NCBI GenBank assembly: GCA_038961845.1
Contig: CP152408.1
Coordinates: forward strand, 1,922,001 to 1,986,000
Reading direction: 5' to 3'
DNA length: 64,000 nt
From: Xylophilus sp. GW821-FHT01B05
Lineage (GTDB): Bacteria > Pseudomonadota > Gammaproteobacteria > Burkholderiales > Burkholderiaceae_C
Below, in pieces: positions 36,199 to 46,004 of the stretch. Position 1 is the first letter of the stretch. The number at the start of each line of letters is the position of its first letter. Below the pieces are notes generated by a model that was not told the origin of the DNA, ran no database searches, and saw only the letters and a list, made by a program, of their open reading frames with translations. The position numbers and the translations under genes are program-made.

Positions 36199-39100
36199 CC
36201 AACTTTGCTGACAGCGGTGGCACGGATGCTGCACCGTAGTGGGGCCATCCCTCCACGCCCATGTCCGCCCAAGCCCCGCTGTCCACCCCCTCAGACGAGC
36301 CGCCGCGCCCGCAGGCACCGCTGCAGCGCGTGGTGAAGATCCGCCGCGACTACAACAGCTGGGTCGGCAGCGAGACCATGGAGGACTACGCGCTGCGCTT
36401 TACGCCCCGGCGCTTTCGCAAGTGGTCGGAGTGGCGGGTGGCCAATACCGCGTTTGGCGCGGCGTCCTTCCTGATCCTGGAGGCGGTGGGGGCCACGCTG
36501 CTGGTGCAGTACGGCGTGGCCAATGCCTTCTGGGCCATCCTGGCGACCGGGCTGATCATCTTCCTGGCGGGGCTGCCGATCAGCATCTATGCGGCGCGCT
36601 ACGGCGTCGACATGGATTTGCTCACGCGCGGCGCGGGCTTTGGCTATATCGGCTCGACCATCACCTCGCTGATCTACGCCTGTTTTACCTTCGTCTTCTT
36701 TGCGCTGGAGGCGGCGGTGATGGCCTATGCGCTGGAGCTGGCGCTGGGCATTCCGCCGCGCTGGGGCTATTTGCTGTGCGCGCTGGTGGTGATTCCGCTG
36801 GTGACGCATGGCGTGTCGGTCATCAGCCGGCTGCAGCTGTGGACCCAGCCGCTGTGGCTGTGCATGCTGGTGGTGCCTTTTGCCTATGTGCTGGTGCGCG
36901 ATCCTGGTGCGTTTTCTGGAATCGTGCACTACGGTGGTGAAAATGGCGCGGGTGCCGGCTTTCATCTGCCGTTGTTTGGTGCGGCGCTGACGGTGGGCAT
37001 TGCGCTCATCACGCAGATGGGCGAGCAGGCCGACTACCTGCGCTTCATGCCCGAGCGCCAGCCCGGCAAGGCGCGGCGCTGGTGGCTGGGCGTGCTGGGC
37101 GGCGGCCCGGGCTGGGTGCTGCTGGGCGTGGTCAAGATGCTGGGCGGCGCGCTGCTGGCCTGGCTGGCGATATCGCACATGGTGCCGGCCGAGCGCGCGG
37201 TAGACCCCAACCAGATGTACCTGGCGGCCTACGAGTACGTGTTCCCGCACTACGGGCTGGCGGTGGCGGCCACGGCCATCTTCGTGGTGCTGTCGCAGCT
37301 CAAGATCAATGTCACCAACGCCTACGCCGGCTCGCTGGCCTGGAGCAACTTCTTCTCGCGCGTGACCCACAGCCACCCGGGGCGCGTGGTGTGGGTGGTG
37401 TTCAACACGCTGATCGCCTTCATGCTGATGGAGATGAACGTGTTCGAGGCCCTGGGCGATGTGCTGGGCCTGTACTCCAACATCGCCATCGCCTGGATGA
37501 TGGCGGTGGTGGCCGACCTGGTCATCAACAAGCCGCTGGGCCTGTCGCCGCCGGGCATAGAGTTCAAGCGCGCGCACCTGTACGACATCAACCCGGTGGG
37601 CGTGGGCGCGATGGGCTTGGCATCAGCCTTGTCGATTGCGGCGCACCTGGGCGTGTTCGGGCCCATGGCGCAGGCGTTTTCGGCGCTGATCGCGCTGGGC
37701 ACGGCCTTTGTGGCCTCGCCATTGATTGCCTGGGCCACGCGCGGGCGCTACTACCTGGCGCGCCAGCCGCAAGAAGGGGCTTACCTGGGCGGCACGCTGC
37801 GCTGCGTGATCTGCGAGCGCGAGTACGAAGGCCCGGACATGGCGCAGTGCCCGGCCTACCGTGGCGCCATCTGCTCGCTGTGCTGCACGCTGGATGCGCG
37901 CTGCGGCGACCTGTGCAAGCCGCACGCCAGTTTGGCGTCGCAATGGTCGGCCACGCTGCGCTGGCTGCTGCCGCGCCGCATCTGGCCTTACCTCGACACC
38001 GGCCTGGGCCATTTCCTGTTGCTGATGCTGGTGATCGTGCCGCTGCTGGGCGTGGTGTTTGGCCTGCTGTATCACCAGGAACTTCGGGCGCTGGGCGAAT
38101 CGGTGGTGCATGGGGCGCAGGCCGCGCTGCGCACCGGCTTTCTCAAGGCCTACATGGCGCTGCTGGTGATCTCTGGCGTGGTCGCCTGGTGGCTGGTGCT
38201 GGCGCACCAGAGCCGCCGTGTGGCGCAAGAAGAATCCAACCGCCAGACCCATTTGCTGGTGGAAGAGGTCGAGTCGCACCGCCGCACCGACCGCGCGCTG
38301 CAGCAGGCGCGCGTGGTGGCCGAAGAGGCGCGCCGCGTGGCCGACCAGGCCAACCAGGCCAAGAGCCGCTACATCAGCGCCATCAGCCATGAGCTGCGCA
38401 CGCCGCTCAACAGCATCCTGGGCTATGCGCAGCTGATGGGCGAAGACCCGGCCGTGCCGCCGCACCGGCGCCAGGCGGTGAGCGTGATCAAGCGCGGCGG
38501 CGAGCATTTGCTGTCGCTGATCGAGGGCACGCTGGACATCGCCCGCATCGAGTCCGGCAAGCTCACGCTGGCGGTCAAGCCCATGCAGTTTGCCGACTGC
38601 CTGCACGAGATGGCCGGCATGTTCGAGCCGCAGGCGCAGGCCAAGGGCCTGGCGTTTCGCTTCGACGTGCAGGGCAGCCTGCCCGAGACGGTGCGCGCCG
38701 ACGAAGGCCGGCTGCGGCAGATCTTGATCAACCTGATCGGCAACGCCATCAAGTTCACGGCGCAGGGCGAGGTGCGGCTGGCGGTGCGCCATGTGCGCGA
38801 GATGGCGGTGATCGAAATCGCCGACACCGGCCCCGGCATGTCGGCCGACGAGTTGGCCCAGGTGTTCGAGCCCTTCACGCGCGGTGCGTCATCCGGCAGC
38901 GCCGCCGCGCCGGCGGCACCGGGCGCGGGCCTGGGCCTGACCATCGCCAAGATGCTGACCGACCTGATGGGCGGCGAGCTGACGGTGGACAGCACACCCG
39001 GGCGCGGCTCGACCTTCCGCGTGCGGCTGTTTCTGCCCGAGGTGCATGCCGAGCCCGGCCGCGCCGCACCCGTGGCTGCGCCCAAGGCGCCGCGCCGCGG

Positions 39101-39735
39101 CTACGACGGCCCGCGCCGCCGCATCCTGGTGGTCGACAACGAGGAGCCCGACCGCGAGCTGCTGGTGCACCTGCTGGAGCCGCTGGGCTTTGAGCTGCGC
39201 ACGGCCGCCAGCGGCCACGACTGCCTGGACCTGCTGGCCGCCGGCTACCGGCCCGACGCGGTGCTCATGGACCTGGCCATGCCCGGCATCGACGGCTGGG
39301 AGACCATCCGCCGCCTGCGCGCGGCCGGCCATGCCGGCGTGCAGGTGGCGGTGGTGTCGGCCAACGCCTTTGACAAGGGGCTGGACAACGACGTCGGCAT
39401 ACGGCCCGAGGATTTCATCGTCAAGCCCGTGCGCCACAGCGAGCTGCTCGACTGGCTGGAGCGCCACCTGGCCATTGCCTGGCACGCCGAGCCGCCGGCC
39501 GCACCAATTGCGCCGCAGGCCGCGCTGCAATTGCCCGACGCCGCCGCCTGCGCCGCGCTGCGCGAGGTGGTCGAGCTGGGCTACTACCGCGGCATCCTCA
39601 ACACCCTGGACGAGATCGAGCAGCAGCAACCCGGCTGCGCCGCCTTTGTGCAAGAGATGCGCGCGCTGGCGCGACAATTCCAGTTCGAGACGATCGGCCG
39701 TCGCCTCGCCCTTGCCGACCCGGCCCGCCCCACCG

Positions 39736-40764
<1,029 letters not shown>

Positions 40765-40879
40765 CGCCGGCTACACCGGTCGGGCGCTCTTCACACCGTT
40801 CGGTGTGGGACCTGGGTAGTTGGCAACTTTTGAAGAAAATAGGCCTGATTAGGTACCTGCCTCAGATTGCTCTCTCCAT

Positions 40880-40950
40880 CCGTTCGGGCTGAGCCTGTCG
40901 AAGCCAGGGCGCGCCTTGGAGTGGCCCTTCGACAAGCTCAGGGCGAACGG
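40880..40950. repeat. Palindromic repeat CCGTTCGnnCTGAGC, copy 1
   Basis: Arms at 40880-40903 and 40927-40950 are inverted repeats of 24 bases with three mismatches (CCGTTCGGGCTGAGCCTGTC and its counterpart). The right flank GGGGCGTGAGTAGTTAC also occurs inverted at 50311-50328 beside the second copy. This is a widespread type of dispersed palindrome in proteobacteria; here it lies just outside the left inverted-repeat arm. Confidence 0.7.
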
Positions 40951-40974
40951 GGCGTGAGTAGTTACGGTTTTTGA

Positions 40975-41028
40975 ATGAAATATGCCTCTAGCCCAGCTGC
41001 ATCCTGGGCTATCAGCTATCAATAAATG
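40975..41028 (+). repeat. Short AT-rich palindromic repeat, copy 6
   Basis: ATGAAATATGCCTCTAGCCC, a CCCAGCTGCATCCTGGGCT hairpin and a TATCAGCTATCAATAAATGA tail. Its tail provides the stop codon and last residues of the minus-strand gene that ends at 41012. The left end of the long inverted repeat falls inside this element. Confidence 0.8.
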
Positions 41029-43213
41029 AGTGCCCTTGGCCCTGCCTGTAGCCCACCCGCTTGGCACGCCAGGCCGCCCCGCCCAGCAACAGCGTCAACA
41101 GCGCCAGCATCCAGGGCGCATCCACCGGGATCGCCGTCACGCCGCCAGCGGCCACCGCCAGCACGCCCGGGCCGCCCGGGTCGGTGATGCTGCCCAGGGC
41201 CGGGTCGCTGTCGCCGTCACCGTTGTCGGTGAGCTGGAAGCTCACGGTATTGCCGTTGAGGGTGGCGCCCGCCAGCACGAACCAATGCGGCACAGGGTTG
41301 GCCGCGCTCGGGCCAAACTTCCAGTACTGCGCCCCGGGGGGCAGGGCCTGCGGGTAGGTCAGCGTCACCGTCAGCACCGCCGGCGCCGCCACGCTGCTGG
41401 TGCAGCCCGTGGCGCGGAAGGCAAACACCCCCTGCGGGAACGTCACCCCGGCCGGCGGGTTGGCCGGGGCCGTAAAGGATGCCGCCGCCGGGTCCAGCAC
41501 GCAGCCCGCACCATCGCTGTCCAGCACCGCCGTGGTACTGCCCGTGCCGCCAGGCGCCGTACCGGTATAGCTCAGCAAGGCAAAGGCCGCACTCACGCTG
41601 CGCGCCTGGTCCATCGCCACCGTGCAGGTGCCCGTGCCAATGCAGTCCCCGCCCCAGCCGGTGAAGACCTGCCCCGCATCGGGCGTGGCCGTGAGGGTGA
41701 CGCTGACCTGCGGGGTCGTCTCTATGGCGGTATAGCTCGCACTGCAACTGCCGCTGGCCGCGCGGCACTGGGCGATGCTGCCGCTGATCGGGGCAGGCAA
41801 GGCCGCCGCACTGACCCGGCCCGGGCCGCTGGCGGCCACGCTCAGGGCATGGTCGGCCTGGGCGATCCGCTCCACCGCCCCCAGATCGCAGGCACTGCCC
41901 TGCGGGCGGGCCACGCCGCGCTGGTCGCTACCGGTGCAGGCGCCGCCCGCATCGATGACCGGGCTATTGGCCGCCGGCAGCATGGTGGGCGTGGGGCCAC
42001 CGTTGTTCTGCAGGGAGCCGAGTAGCGGGTCAGCGGTCAGCGGCGGGTCGGAGCAGGTGCCGCCGCCGCCGCTGCTACCACCGCTGGCGCAGCCCCCTTG
42101 GATCAGGCTGTTGTTGAAGGTGATCTGGGCGTTGCCCACGGTCCACGCCTGGGCGCCGTTACTGTCAGCCGTATTGCCCCAGAACACCGAGCGGGTCACG
42201 CTGGGGCGGCTGGTCGAGCCAAGGCCAAAGGTGTAGATCGCCCCGCCGGTGGAGGCTAAATTGCCGCTGAAGGTGGTGTTGGTGATGGCGGGGCTGCTGT
42301 TGCCGGAGTCGCCATAGTTGTAGATCGCCCCGCCGTTGCCGGCGGCTGAATTGCCGCTGAAGGTGGTGTTGGTGATGGCGGGGCTGCTGCTGCCGGAGTA
42401 GCCAAAGTTGTAGATCGCCCCGCCGCTGTTGGTGGCTGAATTGCCGCTGAAGGTGGTGTTGGTGATGGCGGGACTGCTGTTGCCGCCGGAGTAGCCAAAG
42501 TTGTAGATCGCCCCGCCGCTGACGGCGGCTGAATTGCCGCTGAAGGTGGCGTTGGTGATGGCGGGGCTGCTGTTGCCGCCGGAGCTGCCATCGTTGAGGA
42601 TCGCCCCGCCGACGGTGGCTGCATTGCCCTGGAAGACCAGCCCGGCCAGCAGCGGGCTGCACACCTTGCCCGCCCCGCGGCCATTGCAGTAGAGGCCGCC
42701 GCCGTAGAAGTGAGGAGACGAATCCTCATTCGCCCGCCCCGCCGTCACCGTGAAGCCATCGACCACGGTATCGGCGCTGGTGTAGCTGCCGTTGCCGGTA
42801 GCGCCCGTCCCGCCTATGACCAGCACGTGGTAGCTGTTGTCGCTGCTGTCGCCCGCCGTTCCGATGTCGCCCGAGAGCGTGGTGCTGCTGCTGCCGCCGC
42901 TGCGCTGCGCCAGCGCGGTTTCCGTGCCGGCGAAGCCGCCGTAGAGCTTGAGCGGGCGGTTGATGGCAAAGCTGACCGTGCGGTCGTCGTCGGTGGTGGG
43001 TTTGTACAGGCCCTGCTGGACCCAGATCTCATCGCAGTTGGCATTGCCCAGCGCGCCCTGCAGGGTGGTGGCCGGGGTCCAACTGCTGCCGTCGGCGGCG
43101 GCGTCGGCGTCAGCACTGCCGTCAGCGGCCACGCGGCAGATGGCGGCCTGGGCGACGCCGTGCAGGCCCAGCAGCAGGGCCAGGGGGATGAGGAAGCGGT
43201 GCAAGGCGGGCAT
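41012..43213 (-). CDS. Exported Pmp-like repeat protein with choice-of-anchor U and IPTL-CTERM-like tail, paralogue 1
   Basis: A 733 aa surface or cell-envelope protein. The signal is MPALHRFLIPLALLLGLHGVAQA. Residues ~180-400 contain four ~29-residue modules with SSPAITNTTFSGNSA and GGAIYN, resembling chlamydial Pmp and parallel beta-helix repeats. A TLTATPDAGQVFTGWGG module follows, then a domain like choice-of-anchor U (LTYPQALPPGAQYWKFGPSA, DNGDGDSDPALGSITDPGG). The C-terminus IPVDAPWMLALLTLLLGGAAWRAKR is a membrane-plus-basic sorting tail of IPTL-CTERM type. The last residues (HSFIDS) and stop come from a dispersed repeat. ATG 43213 starts the signal peptide. Function unknown; adhesion is a guess. 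Confidence 0.85.
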   Translation of the reverse strand: MPALHRFLIPLALLLGLHGVAQAAICRVAADGSADADAAADGSSWTPATTLQGALGNANCDEIWVQQGLYKPTTDDDRTVSFAINRPLKLYGGFAGTETALAQRSGGSSSTTLSGDIGTAGDSSDNSYHVLVIGGTGATGNGSYTSADTVVDGFTVTAGRANEDSSPHFYGGGLYCNGRGAGKVCSPLLAGLVFQGNAATVGGAILNDGSSGGNSSPAITNATFSGNSAAVSGGAIYNFGYSGGNSSPAITNTTFSGNSATNSGGAIYNFGYSGSSSPAITNTTFSGNSAAGNGGAIYNYGDSGNSSPAITNTTFSGNLASTGGAIYTFGLGSTSRPSVTRSVFWGNTADSNGAQAWTVGNAQITFNNSLIQGGCASGGSSGGGGTCSDPPLTADPLLGSLQNNGGPTPTMLPAANSPVIDAGGACTGSDQRGVARPQGSACDLGAVERIAQADHALSVAASGPGRVSAAALPAPISGSIAQCRAASGSCSASYTAIETTPQVSVTLTATPDAGQVFTGWGGDCIGTGTCTVAMDQARSVSAAFALLSYTGTAPGGTGSTTAVLDSDGAGCVLDPAAASFTAPANPPAGVTFPQGVFAFRATGCTSSVAAPAVLTVTLTYPQALPPGAQYWKFGPSAANPVPHWFVLAGATLNGNTVSFQLTDNGDGDSDPALGSITDPGGPGVLAVAAGGVTAIPVDAPWMLALLTLLLGGAAWRAKRVGYRQGQGHSFIDS

Positions 43214-43415
43214 GGGACGGTCCTGCGCGCGCGCCCGGGATGGACACGCCAATGCCGCCGATGCTGCCCAGCTTGCAACAAGCTGTACATCCCCGAAACT
43301 AGGTAGGCCGCTGCCTGGCCGGCGCGGTGGCGGTGGGGCGTTCTGGCCGGCCTTGCATGCAAATCGTGAACACGTGCTGCATGCGGGAAATCAAGAAACA
43401 TAGCGCTATGCCGGT

Positions 43416-43465
43416 GCATATCCTTCGTTTCAGGTACAAAAGTACCTGAAGTGCAGGATATTCGC
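43416..43465. promoter_or_regulatory. Long conserved hairpin in the paralogue 1 upstream region
   Basis: Around the perfect core TTCAGGTAC (43429-43437), an AAAA loop and GTACCTGAA (43442-43450), the pairing extends outward through ATATCC/GGATAT. The counterpart at 50559-50608 keeps the hairpin while its bases differ. It lies ~200 bp before the start codon and could be an operator or a structured leader. Confidence 0.55.
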
Positions 43466-43584
43466 CGGCTTGCAGCTATTAATTAAGTAGCGTCACTTCC
43501 GCGCCACGGCTTTCGAATTCGCGCCCGATTTCACTCCAACCCGCAAAGACACTGGCGCGACCCCATAGAGATCGCAAACACGGT

Positions 43585-44255
43585 CTTAGAACCATCCCTT
43601 TCAAGGTCTTGTGATCTGTTCGGTAGTTTGGGTGTCTTGCTGGCGGCGGGTGCCGGGACTCGCCCCGGCGGGCGACCTACTTGTTCTTTGCTTCGCCAAA
43701 GAAAGAAAGGCGAGCCGGAGCCAGGGGCCCTGCGGGCTTCCCTGCGCTGCTCGCGCCGGGCGGGGTATCGCCCAAACTCGCTTCGCTCAGACAAGGGCGA
43801 TCCCTGATCCGCCCGTCGCTGCGCTGCTCGGCCCTGCCAACGGCGTGGGACAGCCTGAACATCCAACAGCCGGCCCCCACCCCAACCCTCCCCCAGCGGG
43901 GGAGGGAGTAATGCAGAGACAAAGGCCGAGCGCAGCGACGGCCCGACTGGCAGTCCCGGGTCCCCTCTGTGGCGTCGAGGAGCGGAAGAGTCGGCAGGTT
44001 GCCCGTAGCGCAGCGAAGGGACGGCGAGGACTGTTTGAGCGCAGCGAGTTCCGCAGCCGCCTGCTGACTCTGAGCACCGCAGAGCAGTCCGGCAAAGCCG
44101 GACCGCCACAGTGGGGTCGCCTTCTCTTTGGTGACTTTCTCTTGGCGACACAAGAGAAAGTTACTCGCCCGCCGGGGCGAACTCCCGGCACCCGCCGCCC
44201 GCAAGGCAAACCAAGCCTGGATATCTCAAAGACCTTGAAAGGAATGGTTCTTAGA
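43585..44255. repeat. Large non-coding repeat with inverted ends, copy 2
   Basis: Same element as at 5415-5987, here with longer ends: CTTAGAACCATCCCTTTCAAGG on the left is mirrored at 44224-44255. It fills most of the 1,037 bp gap between the divergently placed repeat-protein gene and the NTF2-like gene; the rest of that gap is the inverted-repeat upstream region and a single arm of the 14751 palindrome at 43561-43594. The stop codon of the NTF2-like gene lies in the right end. Confidence 0.75.
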
Positions 44256-44730
44256 ACATGCCATTGGTGTTGGCGGCCTTCTCCGGAATGGGCTGCACGA
44301 CATCCCAGTGCTCGACGATCTTGCCGTTCTCCAGCTTGAAGATATCGACGATGGCATTGCCGCGCTCGCCCGGCGCGCGCACCGCGTGCACGTGCAGGAT
44401 CACGTAGTCGCCGTCGACGAAGGACTGCTTGATCTCGCTGCGCGACTGCGGAAATTTCTCGCGCAGGAAGGCGACAAACTTGCGGAAGCCCTCGGGGCCG
44501 TCTTGCGCGCCAGGGTTGTGCTGCACGTAGCGGTTGCCCACGTACTGCAGGGCGGCGTCGGCGTCTTTCTGGTTCAGGCCTTTTTCATAGAAGGCCAGCA
44601 CGGCCTGGCGGTTGGCCTCTTGCTGGGGCGTGGCCTGGGCCCCGGCATTGCGGGGCAGCGGCGCGCAGGCCACCAGCAGTGCGGTGCTGACGGCGGCTAT
44701 GGCCAAGGTGAGGGTGCGGGTCGGTGACAT
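44251..44730 (-). CDS. NTF2/SnoaL-like lipoprotein
   Basis: A 159 aa protein with a lipoprotein signal (STALLVACAPLP). The mature part fits the NTF2-like/SnoaL fold: NRQAVLAFYEKGLNQKDADAALQYVGNRYVQHNPGAQDGPEGFRKF, then VHAVRAPGERGNAIVDIFKLENGKIVEHWDVVQPIPE. SnoaL-like polyketide cyclase relatives of this subfamily are often annotated as predicted enzymes, but activity is unproven. It follows the PepSY protein gene on the same strand with a 60 bp gap; a link to iron uptake is not evident. Confidence 0.82.
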   Translation of the reverse strand: MSPTRTLTLAIAAVSTALLVACAPLPRNAGAQATPQQEANRQAVLAFYEKGLNQKDADAALQYVGNRYVQHNPGAQDGPEGFRKFVAFLREKFPQSRSEIKQSFVDGDYVILHVHAVRAPGERGNAIVDIFKLENGKIVEHWDVVQPIPEKAANTNGMF

Positions 44731-44790
44731 GGGCGGGCTCCAGTGGATGGGGAAAGAGCGCAGCGTAGCGCGTCTGCCGGCAGCCTGTGA

Positions 44791-45999
44791 TCACCGGGCC
44801 CGCGCTATCCGCCTGGCCTGCCGCTTCTTCCACCACAGCAGCACGCCGGTCACGCTCAGCATGGCCACGGCCACGCCGAGCAGGGCGACAAAGATCCGGT
44901 AGGGCAGCCCAAACACCTGCGCCATGTGCAGCGCGCCCATCCAGTTGCTGACGGTGTTGCCCAGGGTGCCGCCGGTGGGCAGCCAATGGCCGCGCAGCTC
45001 GCCGGTATCGGCATCGATGAGCACGGCGGTGTTGCCGGCATCGCTGCGCAGGTCCACTGACGAATGCACCATGTAGGCGTAGACGCCACGGCGCCGGTCC
45101 AGCGCCAGGCGCTCTTCGGCATCGGCCACAAAGCCGATCTCTGCGGCCATGCCTTGCAAGGCGGTGCGCGCGGCGGCGTGCGCGGCCTGCCAGTCAAGGC
45201 TGGGCCGCAGCACCGGCTTGGCGCGCAGGGGCACGCTGCGCCATGAATCGTCAAAGGGCAAGACCATGCCCATCACCGGCCGGTACACCGGATCGCGCAG
45301 GTTGAACATGACGCTGGACCACGCAAACAGCAGCAGCACCGCCCACAGCCACAGGCCGCCGGCGCGGTGCAGATCCAGCGTGGCGCGGTAGGCGCCGGCC
45401 CGCCACTTGATGGCCCAGGCCGGCTTCCATTTGGGCAGGAAGGGGCGGGCCTTGGGGAAGGTCAGGTAGGCGCCGACAAAGCAGTCCAGCGTCCACAGCA
45501 AAGACACCACGCCCAGCAGCAAGGTGCCCCAGACGCCGGGCAGGGCCAGCGAGTGGTGGAGCTTGTAGACCAGCGGCATCAGCTGCTCCGCCCGCAGGCT
45601 GATGCCGTTGCGCGCGCGCCGGCCCTGGATCTGGCCGGTGTGCGGGTCCACAAACACCTCGTCATAGCCCAGCACATGGAACTTGCCAGTGCGCGGGTCC
45701 GGGTTGGGCGCCACGGGGAAGCGCGCCGTGGCACCGCCGCCCAGCCTGAACAGCACGGCATCGACGCGGCCCTGCGGCGCCACCTGCTGCTGCACCCGCT
45801 CGCGCAGCGCGAAGGGGTCGAGCGGCGGCGCGCCGGGCGGCGATTGCGCGACGAACAGTTGCGGCGCCAGCCAGGCGTCCAGCTCGTCGTTGAAGGCCAG
45901 CAGGCTGCCGGTGATGGCGGCGATCAGCAGGAACGCCGCCATCGCCAGCCCCAGGTAGCGGTGCAGCACCACGAAGTGCGTGCGCGCCATCCACTTCAT
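44791..45999 (-). CDS. PepSY-associated membrane protein, probable ferric-siderophore reductase
   Basis: A 402 aa inner-membrane protein of the PepSY_TM family (FoxB/FsrB-like). Four main membrane segments are visible: about 13-35 (RYLGLAMAAFLLIAAITGSLLAF), 150-175, 215-235 and 358-382. PepSY-like periplasmic parts contain GYDEVFVDPHTGQIQGRR and AVLIDADTGELRGHWLP. Conserved histidines (LHRYLG, YKLHHSL, LDLHRAGG, ALHMAQ) are spaced like haem ligands in such reductases. It starts 5 bp after the TonB receptor stop and is likely coexpressed, releasing iron from imported siderophore by reduction. ATG 45999 is chosen; GTG 46008 overlaps the receptor gene. Confidence 0.87.
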   Translation of the reverse strand: MKWMARTHFVVLHRYLGLAMAAFLLIAAITGSLLAFNDELDAWLAPQLFVAQSPPGAPPLDPFALRERVQQQVAPQGRVDAVLFRLGGGATARFPVAPNPDPRTGKFHVLGYDEVFVDPHTGQIQGRRARNGISLRAEQLMPLVYKLHHSLALPGVWGTLLLGVVSLLWTLDCFVGAYLTFPKARPFLPKWKPAWAIKWRAGAYRATLDLHRAGGLWLWAVLLLFAWSSVMFNLRDPVYRPVMGMVLPFDDSWRSVPLRAKPVLRPSLDWQAAHAAARTALQGMAAEIGFVADAEERLALDRRRGVYAYMVHSSVDLRSDAGNTAVLIDADTGELRGHWLPTGGTLGNTVSNWMGALHMAQVFGLPYRIFVALLGVAVAMLSVTGVLLWWKKRQARRIARAR

Positions 46000-46004
46000 C
46001 ACGC

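Larger units (their letters stand above)
40994..43509. repeat. Long inverted repeat, left arm
   Basis: About 2.5 kb that matches the reverse complement of 50515-53092: the whole exported repeat-protein gene plus ~295 bp of upstream DNA. Identity is highest in the first ~150 codons and in the upstream region, and lower in the last third of the gene. The arms enclose about 7 kb of iron-uptake genes. Confidence 0.85.

Noticed and set aside
36261..37800. Separate cytosine permease gene followed by a separate kinase gene
   Set aside because: The frame is continuous without stop from permease to receiver, with no internal ribosome site, so it is one fusion gene.
42220..42620. CRISPR-like regular repeats
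   Set aside because: The ~85 bp units are in-frame protein modules of the surface protein, with no spacers and no cas genes.
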